Below, in pieces: positions 14,129 through 27,644 of a stretch of DNA of 64,000 nt. Under the pieces are notes generated by a model that saw only the letters and a program-made list of their open reading frames with translations, ran no database searches and had not been told where the DNA came from. Each line of letters begins with the position of its first letter. The stretch's first letter is position 1. The translations under genes were made by a program, and so were the position numbers. Location of the stretch: NCBI RefSeq assembly GCF_021130785.1, contig NC_060211.1, positions 128,376,001 through 128,440,000 of the forward strand. Reading direction: 5' to 3'. This DNA is from Homalodisca vitripennis. Lineage: Eukaryota > Arthropoda > Insecta > Hemiptera > Cicadellidae.

Positions 14129-14315
14129 TAACGCTCAGCCAAATCTTATGGAGAGAGATGCGCCATTAAAGAACTTGATTTCACCTCTATAGAAATGGCG
14201 CATCAAGCAAAGTTTGAAGCCTATAGGTCAGTTTGTTTTTGAAATATTGTGCGAACAAAAATACAGAGACAGAAGTGGAACTTTTCGAGCACCTCAAATA
14301 GTTGGCTGAGCGTTA
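14129..14315. mobile_element. Small palindromic MITE-like element (187 bp)
   Basis: TAACGCTCAGCCAA at 14129-14142 is the exact reverse complement of TTGGCTGAGCGTTA at 14302-14315. If the outer TA is read as a target-site duplication, the element has 12-bp perfect terminal inverted repeats. There is no coding capacity. Related end motifs occur at 34984 and 60017. This is probably a non-autonomous DNA transposon; the family is unknown. Confidence 0.6.
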
Positions 14316-15712
14316 GCACCAAAGTATAACTAGGAAAGTTTCTCACAAATAAAACACCTCAAATAACTATGCTTAATTATACCTTCTGCAACCGCCGTAC
14401 CAAAGAGCGGACGCAGTTAGTGGGGAACTGGGTCTTGGCATGGGAACGGAAATCCAACCGGACCGGATGCGGGTGCAGTAAGAGGGATCTGTATTATGCG
14501 TACTTCTTAAAACCGTGCAGTCACCACCTACATTGTCAGGTATTGTTTAATTATAAGAATAAAAGTTACTGTGAGTTATGCGATGAAACTGTGTAATATA
14601 GAAAGTATTGGAAATAACAAAATAGTGATTTTCTTTGTTCAAAAGGTATTGTATTTAAATGTTAAAATAATAATACTGAGTAGAACGTGTGTTTTAATGT
14701 ATTGTGTGTTTAGGTAAAGATAAAATATTCATAAAACGAAATATGATACACATATATTTGCCTCTCTAAACCTCTGATATAAACCGTGATATAAAATTAT
14801 ATAAATTATTTAGTTCGTAATGTTTAACAATAGCTACCATCTTTTTTCGGGGTTGAACTAGTTTCAATTTTCTCAAGATAATTACTTGACCTGTGTTAAC
14901 ATCAAAATCCATATGAGCTGGTAATCCCGACAAAAATAACAGTCGCGGACCGAACGAAAATATAGTTTTTACTCGTATATAATATATTAATGAGTTTCAG
15001 TTTTGATATCATACGTTTAAAATATTATTAACTCTAAGACTTTTGGACATCCATGCAGAAAATATTATATACAATACTCACCAATAGTTGCACTATAACA
15101 TTTATTTTGTAATCTAAAAATTCTGTTGTAGAACAATTTGAACAATAATTTGCTCTGTGGAGAAAGTCGGCCCTCTTCCTACTATCAACTAATGATTACT
15201 AATAAACTTTGAGTGTTGAGTTCAGCTCCATTTAACCTTCCGCTTAGTGCAACGTCTGATATACTGACACTGTCACGGACTTTACTCCTGGAATAAGGGT
15301 TCTATATCCGTCTAAATTGGTCCAAAAAGCTGGCTATAAAGAAGCTTAAAAACGAACTCATTGTATCGTTTCAACGTCAAAATACCTGGACTACAGAAAC
15401 AAATGTAAATTTTATGAAGAGATGCTACCGACAATAAAATACTTAGCGCATAGATGGACAGGCATAGAAGAACATCCTCCTTAGCATCTGAACGTACTTA
15501 TATATTGAGTTTCAAGTTTCTATGACATTTTTGATCAAGAGTCATTGCACAGGCGGACCTACAAACATATGGACGGACTGCCCTGTAACCTATTGAGCAA
15601 GAAATGAATAGTTTTTTCCATGGATCAGTAGAACAAGAGCAGCCTGTGATTCAAGTTTCAAGTTTATAGGAAATGTCTTTAAATATTTACCACACAGAAG
15701 GACAGATAGATG
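14316..15712. other. Non-coding stretch, nothing recognised
   Basis: The frame at 14369-14596 is Cys- and Lys-rich but short and without a recognisable domain or splice partners. The rest is AT-rich. Confidence 0.5.
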
Positions 15713-16284
15713 TGATGGACGGATAGACGTGATGAACGGATAGACGTGATGGACGGATAGGCGTGATGAACGGATAGACGTGATGAACGGATAGACGTGG
15801 TGGACGGATAGACGTGATGAACGGATAGACGTGATGAACGGATAGACGTGATGAACGGATAGACGTGATGAACGGATAGACGTGATGAACGGATAGACGT
15901 GATGAACGGATAGACGTGATGAACGGATAGACGTGATGAACGGATAGACGTGATGAACGGATAGACGTGATGAACGGATAGACGTGATGAACGGATAGAC
16001 GTGATGAACGGATAAACGTGATGAACGGATAGACGTGATGAACTGCAAACGTGATGGACGGATAGACGTGATGGACGGATAAACGTGATGGACGGATAGA
16101 CGTGATGAACGGATAGACGTTATGAACGGATAAACGTGATGGATGGATAGACGTGATGGACGGATAGACGTTATGGACGGATAGACGTGATGGACGGATA
16201 AACGTGATGGACGGATAAACGTGATGAACGGATAAACGTGATGAACGGATAAACGTGATGGACGGATAGACGTGATGGACGGAA
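15713..16284. repeat. 17-bp minisatellite, about 34 copies
   Basis: Tandem copies of GATAGACGTGATGAACG with a strict 17-bp period. Variants (AACGG/GACGG, AGACG/AAACG, one GATGGATGG) cluster at the two ends, and the most uniform block is at about 15800-16010. Because 17 is not a multiple of 3, the minus strand reads as a 17-residue repeat (RPSRLSVHHVYPFITSI) in several frames at once. The long minus-strand open frames over this interval are therefore a period artefact, not proteins. Confidence 0.96.
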
Positions 16285-19200
16285 AACAACAAAACTTCAA
16301 GAATACCCTTCCGGGCCTTAATAAATCTGCTAATTCACCGTTAACGTTTTTAGATGGGAGACGAAATAATTACACGTGCTTCTTCGTTACGTGTTTTCTT
16401 GGTACCTATTATTTCAGTATCCATAGTTCAGAGACTCAAAGTTAAATACAATTTTAAATTTTTTTGTTCTACCTTAGGTTTTGCTGTATGAAAAATAAGT
16501 TTCAAAAATCTAATTCAGCCAAAAAGCGTCATCTTCCATATTACTTCCTGTCTAAGGTATTTCCTGAGCTTTCCTTGTACAACTGCCAAGAAAATATTTA
16601 TAACAATAAAAACCAATTTCGATCAAAAAAAGCTTTCGATTTTTATTGTATGATCTGTCAAAGATATTTAATTATAAGTTATATAAGTGAAATATAGTTA
16701 ATTGCAGTTTGCCTTTTTGTCCCAAGGAAGAAAATATATTATATGCTGACGTACGACTGTTGTTTCGCTTAAAAATAGTCAGTTCTGACCATTTAATTTC
16801 ATTTCCGGTCTAATTTATGAACGTTCCTACAGTTGAGTTATGTTGTTGTACCGTCTAAGAAAGTACATTCATATTTAGGTTACGGAAACTAACTTTGATT
16901 GAAAACTACTTCAAGGTCCACGATAATCCAGCGATACAATTATTTTTGCTTTTTATCACGGACAAGAAAATATATGCTTAAAAAGACAAATTCGATCAAT
17001 ATGCAATTACTTCCGTCGAATTACTTGTTACCTCCAACCGATACAAGGAGAAGAAGTGTGCCTTTCTTGTTTCTTAAGCTACAATAACAAATGTCATACA
17101 CAACGTCAAGGGAGCCAGTTTCGGATAACCTATGTGCAAAAATGTACAGCTTCGTTTATTAAGGTGGGTTTTCAAACGGTGTTTGAATAGTATTTCCAAT
17201 GCATAAGATGGTTTAAATCCGTCAGTAACAGTAGTAATAATTAGATTGTAACTCGTCTTTGCAATCTTCATTACATTAATTTTCGAGCACTCTTTATTTA
17301 ATATTTTCTAAACTTTAAATGTAAACTATGTTTCTTCTTCTATATTGAAATTCTGCTAAAATGCCAACCGCAACAGAATTGGTTTAGCCATTCTCGAGAC
17401 TAGCGCTTAGGAACACATTTATCGATTCTTTTTTATTTATAATACTAGCAGTTACCAGCGGCTACGCACGCAATTTCATAGATTTTGCACCTGTATGATC
17501 GCATCTGGTTCGAGTGAATTTCCGACGTCAATTTTGAGTTTGCCTGCTTGCCACGATCAAGGAAATATGTTTGAAAGTGTATATTACTATTGCCATTGTA
17601 ATTTACTCCGGTGTTCGTATTTCTTCTTCCATAATCGATATTGTCTTTTCCTGATCAATAAAATATATATACATGCACAGCTTAGAAGCCTATTTCTGTC
17701 ACAAGACAACTAAGATAGGTTCCATAACAGTATTTAAATTTATAGTTAAAAGTTAAATAGTAGACCATCAAACTTTCATCGCTTGAATAGTTTATGCTTG
17801 CAATCAGAACAAACAAAGGCACTTTCGCATTTATAATTATCGTTTGTGTTTGGATTAGTATTCTTGTTTGCAATTGTGTACAAGCTGTAAGCTATTGTTA
17901 TCCATAACTTTGTGAAAAATGGCAATTGATTTTTTTTAATTGCGAACGGTATCGTGTGATTTTAATTACTCTATTGTGATAAACAGGTCCAAAAATCATT
18001 GCCAAAGACTCGCACCGTGGCTACATTTATGTCTCAAAGTCTGTCGGGTTGTTAGGAAAGTCACAACGGTGTTGAATTTCCAAATATCCTGCTCAGAGTG
18101 GGGTATGACCTATCAGCCATGGCCTCAGCGTGGCCTCAGTCTCGCCTACAGTCGACAGGTCAGAACAACACATGGTCAAGATGCTGACTTTTGTTCCAAG
18201 ACGACCTACAACAAATATTCCTACCAGTCCACATTCACTCTCCCTGCTTACGTCACTGATATAGTTGAAATTTGTTAATTTCATTTTCATTTTTACATTA
18301 CAAATAATAAATGACATTACGATGTGTAATATAATCATTAGAATACATTCAATTATATTACAAACTGTACTTCCACATTCTGTTATTCTGTTAGAGACTT
18401 GGTGCTGAATCTCTCATCTTGAGTCGGTTCGATACGGTGACTGACCTTATGACGGCATTTAAGAACTTTTTGATTGCTGGTTTATACGTATCGTGGATAC
18501 TCGTATGTTGTGCTTAGTGTTAGCTAGTGTGCATTGATATCTGTACTTGTATAGTGTGAAACAGATTCCTGTCAAAAAAGGTAGTCCATTTTTTGTAAGT
18601 TCCTGTTTATAATGTATATTGAGATGATTTACCATCTGTTGGTACTGTCATCTCGTATGAGACACACGGACGAATCGTTAGTACGGTGCACCAGTTGAAA
18701 GTATTGAGAAATGTAGTCGTTAAGCCTTTTACCAAACAAAAATTACACTTCAACTTTCAAATATATTATGAACAAACACATGTAAATGAACTTTCATAAT
18801 TCATTACTTAATCAAAGTTTTTAGATATTGTATAGGTACGAAAAGTTATGATGTAAGGTAAAATCTCATCAAGAAATAGCTTTCATGATTGATATTCTGT
18901 TAAAAAACAAAAATGATACAATGAAATATGGTTATTGGCATGCGATCTGATGTAATCACCTCTACCTGTACAATAATAATATTATTATGTGTCATGTTGG
19001 ATATTAGTAGCGATTTGGTTCAACATTAAGTACCACAACACAGCTTTCCAGGGCATTTACCTCAAAAATGTATGTCCTTGACTTCCAAACGTGACGTCTA
19101 AATGTCTAAATCTTTAGAAACATGGCCATTCAGATTTGTTTCAAGTTTAACGCACCTACCTAATGGAGATCACAATACTTCGTGGTAATTGGAACGATAT

Positions 19201-21420
19201 TTGATTAGGTATTTGAGAGATATGTATTTCTCTCAATCGTTGTCATATACTTTTATCAATTTCATTTAGTTGATAATCCAGAAACCAAAATCTTATTCGC
19301 ATTGAACAAGCACAGTTTTTCGATAAAATAAATCGATCTTCAGTCATGCTATTTTTAGTTGGTGTTGTAATGGGAGACTATAAAAAGGTTTAAATATAGA
19401 AAGTTATTACTTTCTCAGATCATATTTTAGCTCGACATACCTAGTATGAAACGTAAGGTATGTAAATAATAGTTATATCGCACCGCCAGCGAACGAGATA
19501 AAGAGTTAAATTTCAGTATACCAATTAAATAGTCAACTCCTGTGGTTGAAAGCGGTCAGGACCACTTATGTAAAGAGTCGTATAAAACCAATTTGGAGTG
19601 AATGAACTTCACCGAACTTTCATAAATGTCTGTATTTATAAAGTTATTACCGCAAAAATCAATATCATGCATTCACTTCTATTCTATGAGGAAACGCTTT
19701 GTACTTTTATCCAGTACAACGTATTTAACCTAAATTAACCTCACCTCTTGCAAATAACCACCAGTGAAGAAATAGAAAACAAGTATTTTATAAAGCAAAT
19801 CTTATCAATGTTCTGACAGTGTTCAACATTATGGCTCTTGCTTTAGTAGGAATAAACTAACACTCCCACTTTAGCAAGTATTAATTTAATTGACGTCTAA
19901 TGTTCATTACATGTACGGTAGGGATAAAAGATATTTCTTTCCGTTATAAAAGATAATATGTTCACTTCTCCATAATTAATTTCAATTTTAGTCATTGATC
20001 CCACGGAATTAATACAACTCGAGTATATCTAAAGCGTATTGCAGCCAAAGAGTTCCTATACATTGTTTGAAATAAAATATACAACTTGTAATAATTAAAA
20101 ACTACTGAAACTGTTAGAATTTGTGAGGTAGTTTTAGTTGTTTCTGAACCATTTCATATTCCCATAACTTTTAAAAAATTAACAAATCTCAAAAATGTTA
20201 CGTCTTATGAGGTGTAACCCGACGAACATATGTTCAATAATTTATTATTTTGGTGATCTGAAACGTTTCATCCGCATACTAGAGTTATTATAACACTAAG
20301 GTTTCTGAAAGCCTTTGATAAAATAGCTGCTAGTCTTCTTTATTATTTTATTTTAAGCACTAATTATAACAAAAGACAATTTACAGTCCTATCTTCCATA
20401 TTTTTAAATCAGTTTCAAAATAATTGCTCAAAACGGTACAAGGAATGCCGAATGTGGATTTTCCGTATGTTTTATACATTTGGCAACACAACACAACCGT
20501 ATATGACCTGTGATATATTTATAATACACCTATAACTTCTTAGTATCAAGTTTTTTTTAACTAAAGGAACAATGTTCGCAGATTAAGTGTAAGAAAGGGC
20601 CATGCGGCCCAAACTTTGCCTGTATACATAAAGAATTTTTCATTTCATAAAAAAAAATGTTCAAAACTGTGCCAGCATAGTTGTACTGATATGAGCAAGT
20701 GTATCAACAAGTTAATCTAAAGAACGTTCATATTATGTAAATCATTTGGGAATTTATTTTTTCAAATTCTTTACAGTACTTCTTCAACAATCCTGTGTTT
20801 TATATTTAGTGTCTTTGTTTGGTCACAGTAAAGCTAGGTGTTTAGAGATTGAAATTAAGCCAGATTGTCTTGACACCAATGTAATATTTATCAAATTATG
20901 GATTCATTCATTCACTCAATTGTCCCACTTTTCCCCCTGCAGTGTCCCCAAACATGGACCGAAAAAAGTTTAGACGTTTGTAAGCCAGTTTGATGTCGAG
21001 ATGTACGAGTTCACCTTGAATAATTTCGAGCAAATGTGAAGTCGCTCCTGCGACTCTTCATGGCGCCTCGGATTATTCATGATCCATTTTTATGAAGGTT
21101 TCTTCCTACCAGTATGCTTTCAATGTCTTTTCAAGAGCCTATTCCAAATAAGTAATGGAATATTTTATTCATTAAAATCGTATCGTTTTACGTATTAGGC
21201 CCTTTAATATAGCTATTCTTCAATTCAAATATGTTAACTTAAATTTTATGTTTGCGTGTGTTTGATTTTATGTGTGCATCGCGTTTTTAACTGTTTTAAG
21301 AAAGTATTTAATTTTTTATGGGTTTATAAACACGCTAAAATAGCATTTTAATGCGCAAATAGTATGAATTGGCTCTTCATACATACTTTTATATAGGTAA
21401 AAAGTGTAAGGATCAATGAC
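16285..21420. other. Non-coding stretch upstream of the cuticle-gene promoter
   Basis: I recognise no gene. A segment near 17446-17480 (ACTAGCAGTTACCAGCGG, then CTACGCACGC) resembles a motif I associate with common insect repeats, with a weaker relative at about 310-345; I cannot name the family. The remainder is AT-rich. Confidence 0.45.
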
Positions 21421-21631
21421 AGTGTCCTACAGGAGGATGCACTGGTGTCCTTGCGCCGCGCCGTGGGACTCACTTTCTCCCAGGTTATATAGTAGAGTTC
21501 CCGCGCCCCCGGGCCGGTCTGCTACCTCCAGTGTGTCTAGTGTACCGGTCATGAGTGTCCAGTGTACTAACCCGCCCCCCAGTGTGCGAGTGTGAGTCTT
21601 CTGTACCTTGTCATCTCATTGACTGTAGAAC
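21421..21631 (+). promoter_or_regulatory. GC-rich TATA-type promoter and 5' leader, putatively of the cuticle gene
   Basis: An isolated GC-rich block stands out in AT-rich surroundings. It has a TATATA box at 21486-21491, then a CCCGCGCCCCCGGGCC tract and a run of AGTGT motifs (about seven between 21530 and 21597). Transcription probably starts somewhere in 21515-21535; CCAGTG at 21528 is the nearest initiator-like sequence, although it is further from the TATA box than usual. The block ends at a good-context ATG (21632) followed within 30 nt by a splice donor. That is the expected layout for an insect cuticular protein gene with a short signal-peptide exon. Assigning it to the cuticle exon 24 kb downstream is inference. 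Confidence 0.6.
21551..21595 (+). promoter_or_regulatory. Upstream ORF in the putative 5' leader
   Basis: An ATG at 21551 opens a 14-codon frame that stops at 21595, 36 nt before the putative main start codon at 21632. If transcription starts upstream of 21551, it could dampen translation of the main frame. It may equally be chance, since the leader is rich in GTG/AGT motifs. Confidence 0.35.
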
Positions 21632-21661
21632 ATGAGCGTGGACAAGCTCTTGGATGTGAAG
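21632..21661 (+). CDS. Putative exon 1 (signal-peptide start) of RR cuticular protein gene
   Basis: The frame reads MSVDKLLDVK and ends exactly at a splice donor (AAG|GTGAAT), phase 0. The main cuticle exon begins in phase 0 after a TTGCAG acceptor at 45915 and would continue VIWCFTLVVIATNCRA. Joined, the two give a normal 26-residue secretory signal: a charged n-region, a hydrophobic core, and cleavage expected after CRA. A tiny first exon encoding only the first residues of the signal peptide, followed by a phase-0 intron, is the usual structure of insect CPR genes. The start has A at -3. The join spans 24.3 kb, and another first exon elsewhere in the intron cannot be excluded without RNA evidence. 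Confidence 0.5.
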
Positions 21662-21952
21662 GTGAATCATAGAGTAAGAAGTTTACTTGATCGAGTGAAA
21701 TAACAACTTATCATTGACGGTGAAGTAGATATACTCAATATCGCAGTGTTTATAGAAAATTCCAAATCTTGTTTATTGAGAACCTGTAACAGTGCGGCTC
21801 TGTACTGAGTGATCTTGAGAACTTTAAATCCGATTCTGTGACGCATTCAACGTTTTAAACTACAGTACTGTATAATAACCGTCTAGCTATAATACATGCA
21901 GTTAATATCTGAAAAAACATTTCTACAACATCGTGGAATCGTTCAATACATA

Positions 21953-22648
21953 CAAGGTGTTCACAAAAGGGTGTCACAAACATCTGTAGCTGGTAGTACT
22001 CATGTTCCATATAAAAATGTCCTAAAAACACTTGTCAAGAATGGTGTTATTTAGTCGCTAGCCGCCATTTAGTATTTTTTTAAATTACTACCTATAGAAC
22101 TAGTAAAGTTACAGATACCAAACTTTAAAAGCAGGTTATGAAAAATAAGTGAGCACGGTCATTTTAAAAATTTCATTCTCAAGCCGAGGGAGCAACAAAC
22201 ATTGTCAATTGAGAGGCATCCGCTGTTTTGACATGTTTGTTGCCCCCGGCTTGTGCAAGTATACCTTTAAGTGGTCGTGCCCGCTCATTTGTGTTAACAT
22301 TACAAGCACTTACTTATTTGACGGACTTGAGAAAATACTAATAATGTAATACAATATTTAAAATAGTATCTTTTTTATAGCTATACTTATTATCTTGTTA
22401 TTTTACTCTAAAACATTTTCAGACGGAACCATTTTGTTAATACAAAAGCAAATCACCCGTTTTTCCTCTCATTTGTCATAACTTAGTTTCAAATTTGGGT
22501 ATCTGCGGCTTTACTAGTTTTAGATATATTTTTTAAAATATACAATGGCCGCTAGCGACTAAACGATACATTTCTCGACCTATGTTTACATGACATTTTT
22601 TGTTTGAAATAGTCAGTACTATCAGCCACAGAGTTTTAGAACACCCTA
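21953..22648. mobile_element. Foldback MITE, about 0.7 kb, with long imperfect inverted repeats
   Basis: The left end CAAGGTGTTC (21953, preceded by TA) mirrors the right end GAACACCCTA (to 22648, followed by TA). The arms stay recognisably complementary for roughly 200 bp: left GTCGCTAGCCGCCATTTAG against right CAATGGCCGCTAGCGAC, and left ACTAGTAAAGTTACAGATAC against right GTATCTGCGGCTTTACTAGT. There is no transposase. The TA target duplication and CAGGGTG-like tips point to a Tc1/mariner-type non-autonomous element, akin to the one at 52737-53372. Confidence 0.75.
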
Positions 22649-25600
22649 TATATTAGTAGACGTCTTTTACTGATTTCAAAATTTCGGTTTCGGTCAGTAT
22701 GATGCAGCTCTTTAACCGAGCTATTCTGGATTCTAAAAAAATCACAAAATTCACTCAACCTCCAAAAATTCTCCAACAGAACACTAACAGCTCTTTGCAA
22801 AAAATCTAATATAACAGCCAAACGAAATAGTTTCTATGGCAACATTCCACGAGGATCAATAGCGGCAACATCTCATAACACAAAATGATCATAAATTTAT
22901 TAATAGTTTACTTCATTTACTTCTCATGGGACTAATGGGATAATATAGCATACATCTGTGTATCATGAATATTTAGGAAATACATGAAGAAAATATGTTT
23001 TTAGGCTTATCAAACTAAACTAAACTGTACATTAAAATCGGATTTAGTCTATGAAAATTTAATAAATATAAGGATTTTATAAATAAGTACTCCACAACTT
23101 GATACACGTTTCCTCACTATTCACTTTATGTATGTTCTTATTTTCATATCACCAAAATTCCCTAGGATCGTTACTCGGCGTACTTGGTTCAAACTGAATT
23201 TGTATATACGAGTAAAAACATACATAATATCTTTAATACCAGTGTTTATGCTTCACTGGTTTTATGAATTTTCCTCTTGTGGCTAAAATAATAGTGTTAT
23301 AAAAATAGAGGGAAAATTGGTACACTTCAACTTTATCTCGTTTTATGTTTTAAAGTTGAAAATCATAGATAACCCAGTGCTTACGGTGAATATTGAAGTA
23401 ATAGACTGAACACTGGCAGAAGATTTATGGGGAAGGAGCTTGAGTGACTTTCTTGAATTTTTAATTGATGTTCTGAACTTGGCCGTTATACAAATATTGA
23501 CATTCATTTCATACGGATACCCAAAATAACCGCCATTCACTTACAGTCTTAAATCTTAATATAAAGTTTGGCTTGAATCATCAAACATTGGTCATTCACT
23601 ACAAATTGAGCTATAAAAACTACTGGCAAATTTGTTCTGTAGTAAATTTTAATATTAGTTCTGAACACTTTAAATACTAATAGCACACTACTTACTTTTT
23701 AAATAATAACATTTAATAGTAGTATTTTGTAAATTTTTGGGTAGAATGAGTATTTAAAATCAGCCTATTTCAACTGTCCACATGATAGAATTAACCGAAC
23801 ATTTTTGCATAACTTCACCAAACATGACCACCAGATCCAAAAATCACCTCCAGTCAGAAGTTTATATAAGTATCGTATACTATATAACGTGGCTTGTGGG
23901 GAGGATATTTGTCAAAAAAAGCCCAAACTAGTTTAATACTTGGTACAAAAATCTATATGTATTTTTATCTTATATTTATCTCGGCTAAGTTCGTTGGCCA
24001 TATTGGTACGTCATTTTATTTAAAAATAGCAGCAGTTCAAACTTTAAAACGTTCTCAACTTCGTTACTTATGAACTTAAAGAAAAATAACAAAAGTTTTC
24101 TGGAATGCTTATAACACTTCCTAAACATTTAGCACGGCGTTCAAGATATTAACACAAGATACGGAGTACATTTTGTAATTAATAATATTTCAGCTGTCAC
24201 AAAATTTGCCTACCTCTTCCGACGGAGCTGGAAGGACTATTTAAGACTTCGATTTTCTATACAATCACGCTGTCAATAACACGTAAGAAATTATCCAAAT
24301 ACATAAATTTTCACAAGAAACATAATCTTGTTTCTTGTTTAAGCTTTCACTGATATCAGGTTGTAGATACCATCATAAAACACTGGCAGCAATTAAAAAC
24401 CGGACTCTGGGATTAGTCCAGTTTAAAGCTGTAATGTTTGAGTATGCAACATTCCGATTTTACGTCATCGAATGCTAAAATTAACGGCCACCTCCGTGTG
24501 TGCGTTATGTAGCGGCAAATGTCAGAAACACATAGTAAATATACATATTACATGAAAGTATTAATCATGTTATACTGCATAATCTCTGATAATTAAAATT
24601 ACCCAATACATTTATTTCACAAAAATGTGGTTATTACTAAAATATTAAAATTGTTCTTACCGTGCCAAATTTCCACCACATAATTTTGACGTGACAACGT
24701 CTTAAATTAGGTTGCGGCTCGGAGTCACTCATGAAAAAGTGTAACGCCCGGTAACGTTACGATGCCCGTCCAGTGGGTCCGCCGCACGGGATCCGCACGG
24801 GATAAAGCAGATAACTGTGGGTCCGCCGCACGGGATAAAGCAGATAACTATGTTTATTCGTGAAAATGTGGAGTGCTTAGATTCGTCATTTACAACAACT
24901 ACAACAATAAAGGTAAATAATTGTACACTGATATTTCATTATCGTAAACTATGATTGGTTGATTAATTGTTAGATTGACACAAAAGTTGAGAAACTGAGT
25001 TTATAGGTTATGTCATACTATTGACAAATGTTGATAGTGTTAAGTAAATTATTAGTTTAAATCACTCTGCAATCAATCGTAATTCAGTCGATTGAGAAGA
25101 AACAGCGCGTATTGCTAGTCAAAAATTTAAAATAACAAATTATAACCTCTAACCTGTCATAACAGTGCGACCAAACAAACGAACTAAACCGACCAATCAC
25201 CACGCGCGGAGTTAGAATTTAACTGTGTTTAGCAAGAATTTCAAATTCCAATTTTAGTAAATATTTTATTCAACTTTACCATTTACAATAACAAATTTTA
25301 ATTAATTTCAAATTATGTACAATGTTTTAGTAAACAAAATATATTTCTATAGTTAAAATTTGTGCAATTCTTATTTTCATTCAATTCCTTGTTTCTATTG
25401 TGCAATTTAATAATATTCATATCAATAAATATTCTACCGAGAAAAAGACGTTGTCACGTAAAATCTTCGCCCGTAAAACCGACTTTACAGGCAACCATAA
25501 TTTTTTTATATGTATCCGAAGTATATTCTCTTGTAAAATCAAAAGATGTATGAAGTGTGTATATTACTGAATACATAGCTTGTAAGTATTATCTATTGAT

Positions 25601-27644
25601 AAAAAACAAATATGCAGTATTTAGTGTATTTCAATTTCATAATACAATTAACAGTTTAGTATTAATAGGGTAGGACTATGTCACACCTATGTCGTGAAAC
25701 AGGCTCACTACGTTTGACTAAACAGCCTTGTTGTGTTACTATGGCACATATTAAAATGTCAGGTGATAATACTTTTGCCAGAACCTTGGTGGTAGCTAAG
25801 CCAAATATACAAAATTTATAATTGTCAGCTCCGTTCATTCTTGAGAAATCAACCTGAGTTATATGGTTTGTTTACGCTTCAAAATCTAATGACAGAATAT
25901 TCATAATTATCGAATTCCATCTTGTATGTACACAAATAAACTGATAAGCTACAATGGACAAGCCGGTAGATATAAAATAATCTTACCAAGTAATCCACCA
26001 AATATCCTTGTAATATAAATGAGCTTAGTCTATTTACAAATTTATTTATTTTTAAATTGTATTTTTTCCATCATGGTCACTCATAAGACCAATATAAATG
26101 ATTTTGATAACGCTCTGCCAAATTCCATAGATGTACCATCATCGAACTCTGTGTTGCCTGTATGGAAATGAATACAAAAGTACAACATTTCAAAAATATA
26201 AGTCAGTTCGTTCTCAAGGCATCGTGTAGACAGACAAATAAAATGAAATGTTTCCAGTCCCTCGAGTGGTGTATTTCACTAACGCTCAGTCAATAAAAAT
26301 ACTATTGATCAGTCACTGGGACAGTACAATAATTATTGATGTAATTCGAGAATTACAGATCTTACTTGTTGTAATAGTGTTATAATATGGGGGAGTAATT
26401 CCATGAATTAGGTTATTATTCGACAATGCACTTCCTAAACTTAATATTTATTTACAAAACATATATTTGTAAAATATATCTTCAAACCCGTATATAAACA
26501 TTCTAAAGTGCTAGTATTCTTTATTAAAATCGTACAAAATTTGAACTGAAATGACAAATACACTTTTAGGGTTTTTGTGTGTTCTATTTACATAGAACAA
26601 TCAATTCAAATCACAGCCACAAAATATACTTGAAATTATGGAGAAATAGGTATCAATGATGTTTTTTTTTTTCAATTGTAAACCGTCAACTATATCAACA
26701 TTGATTGACATATCAAATAATCAATTAATGCTCCGCTAAAATTCAAAAATAAGTACATATCTATTAAGGATGAGAAATCAAAAGTTATATGACACGAGAT
26801 AGATGAAATGGATAGAATGTATTGCGCATATAGTTTTCTTATCTGAGTAGACTATAATATAAATAGTAAAAATTCTAAAAAAGTTAGAACCCATAAGAAG
26901 GAAACTATGCATGGTATAGGAGAGTGTCTGAAAATAATATTTTTTGTCTGAAGATGAAGGGATAACATATATTATGGTAAACATAATTTTTATTCCAGCT
27001 AGCATAATCCTGTAATAAGTAGAATCCAAAAACATACATAAAATACAACAATGCACACAGACCCACATAGAAAAATATTCGAAATTGTGAGACATGACTT
27101 GTCGAAATATTTAAAAAAATACTCTTACTGCCACAATTTTTATTTTTATTTTGATAAGCATTATTTTTAGTAACAAAATATATTATGAAGGCTTCCTAAA
27201 AATTTTAAGCTTGTTACCGAATCCATATACGATACAAATTGAGAAAAAGACGCACTTGAAGGTCAAAAACATAACATTATTGAATTCTATATTTTATCAG
27301 GTTAGCATAATCTTATTACATAATTTATTTAAATTATCAGCAAATGTCCCCTAAAAATCTAAAAATACACGTAAAAGCCTAATTGTGCGAAATGAAGAAG
27401 AAAGATTAAATAAAGTATCTATTGTAAAAATTGTATTTTTGTTAGGATAATATGAGTGTACAACAAACTTTGTCTTCAACCGTTAAAATACGCCCATTAC
27501 GTGGGACATAACACTCTAAATTTTATTTTACATAGGAAGAGGAAGTGTTATTACAAAAATTTTTTTTTTCATGTTTAAATGTAACAGTCCAATTAACAGA
27601 ATCAGAACATGTCTTCTGAAAATTCAACAATGCATTCTCACGAA
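22649..27644. other. Intronic AT-rich stretch, nothing recognised
   Basis: No exon, RNA gene or transposon protein is visible. A GC-rich local duplication at 24750-24850 is listed separately. Confidence 0.5.
24750..24850. repeat. Local direct duplication in a CpG-rich patch
   Basis: The segment GTGGGTCCGCCGCACGGGAT followed by AAAGCAGATAACT occurs twice, near 24774 and 24818. A third partial CCGCACGGGAT is inserted in the first copy. It looks like a small replication-slippage duplication inside a short GC-rich island (about 24700-24850). Confidence 0.7.

Noticed and set aside
14369..14596. Cys-rich 75-codon frame that could be a small secreted protein
   Set aside because: No signal peptide, no recognisable cysteine pattern and no supporting context.
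15590..16300. Long minus-strand open frames (201 and 236 codons) of a His/Ser/Arg-rich repeat protein
   Set aside because: They are produced by the 17-bp minisatellite, which is open in several frames at once and has no start, splice or domain context.
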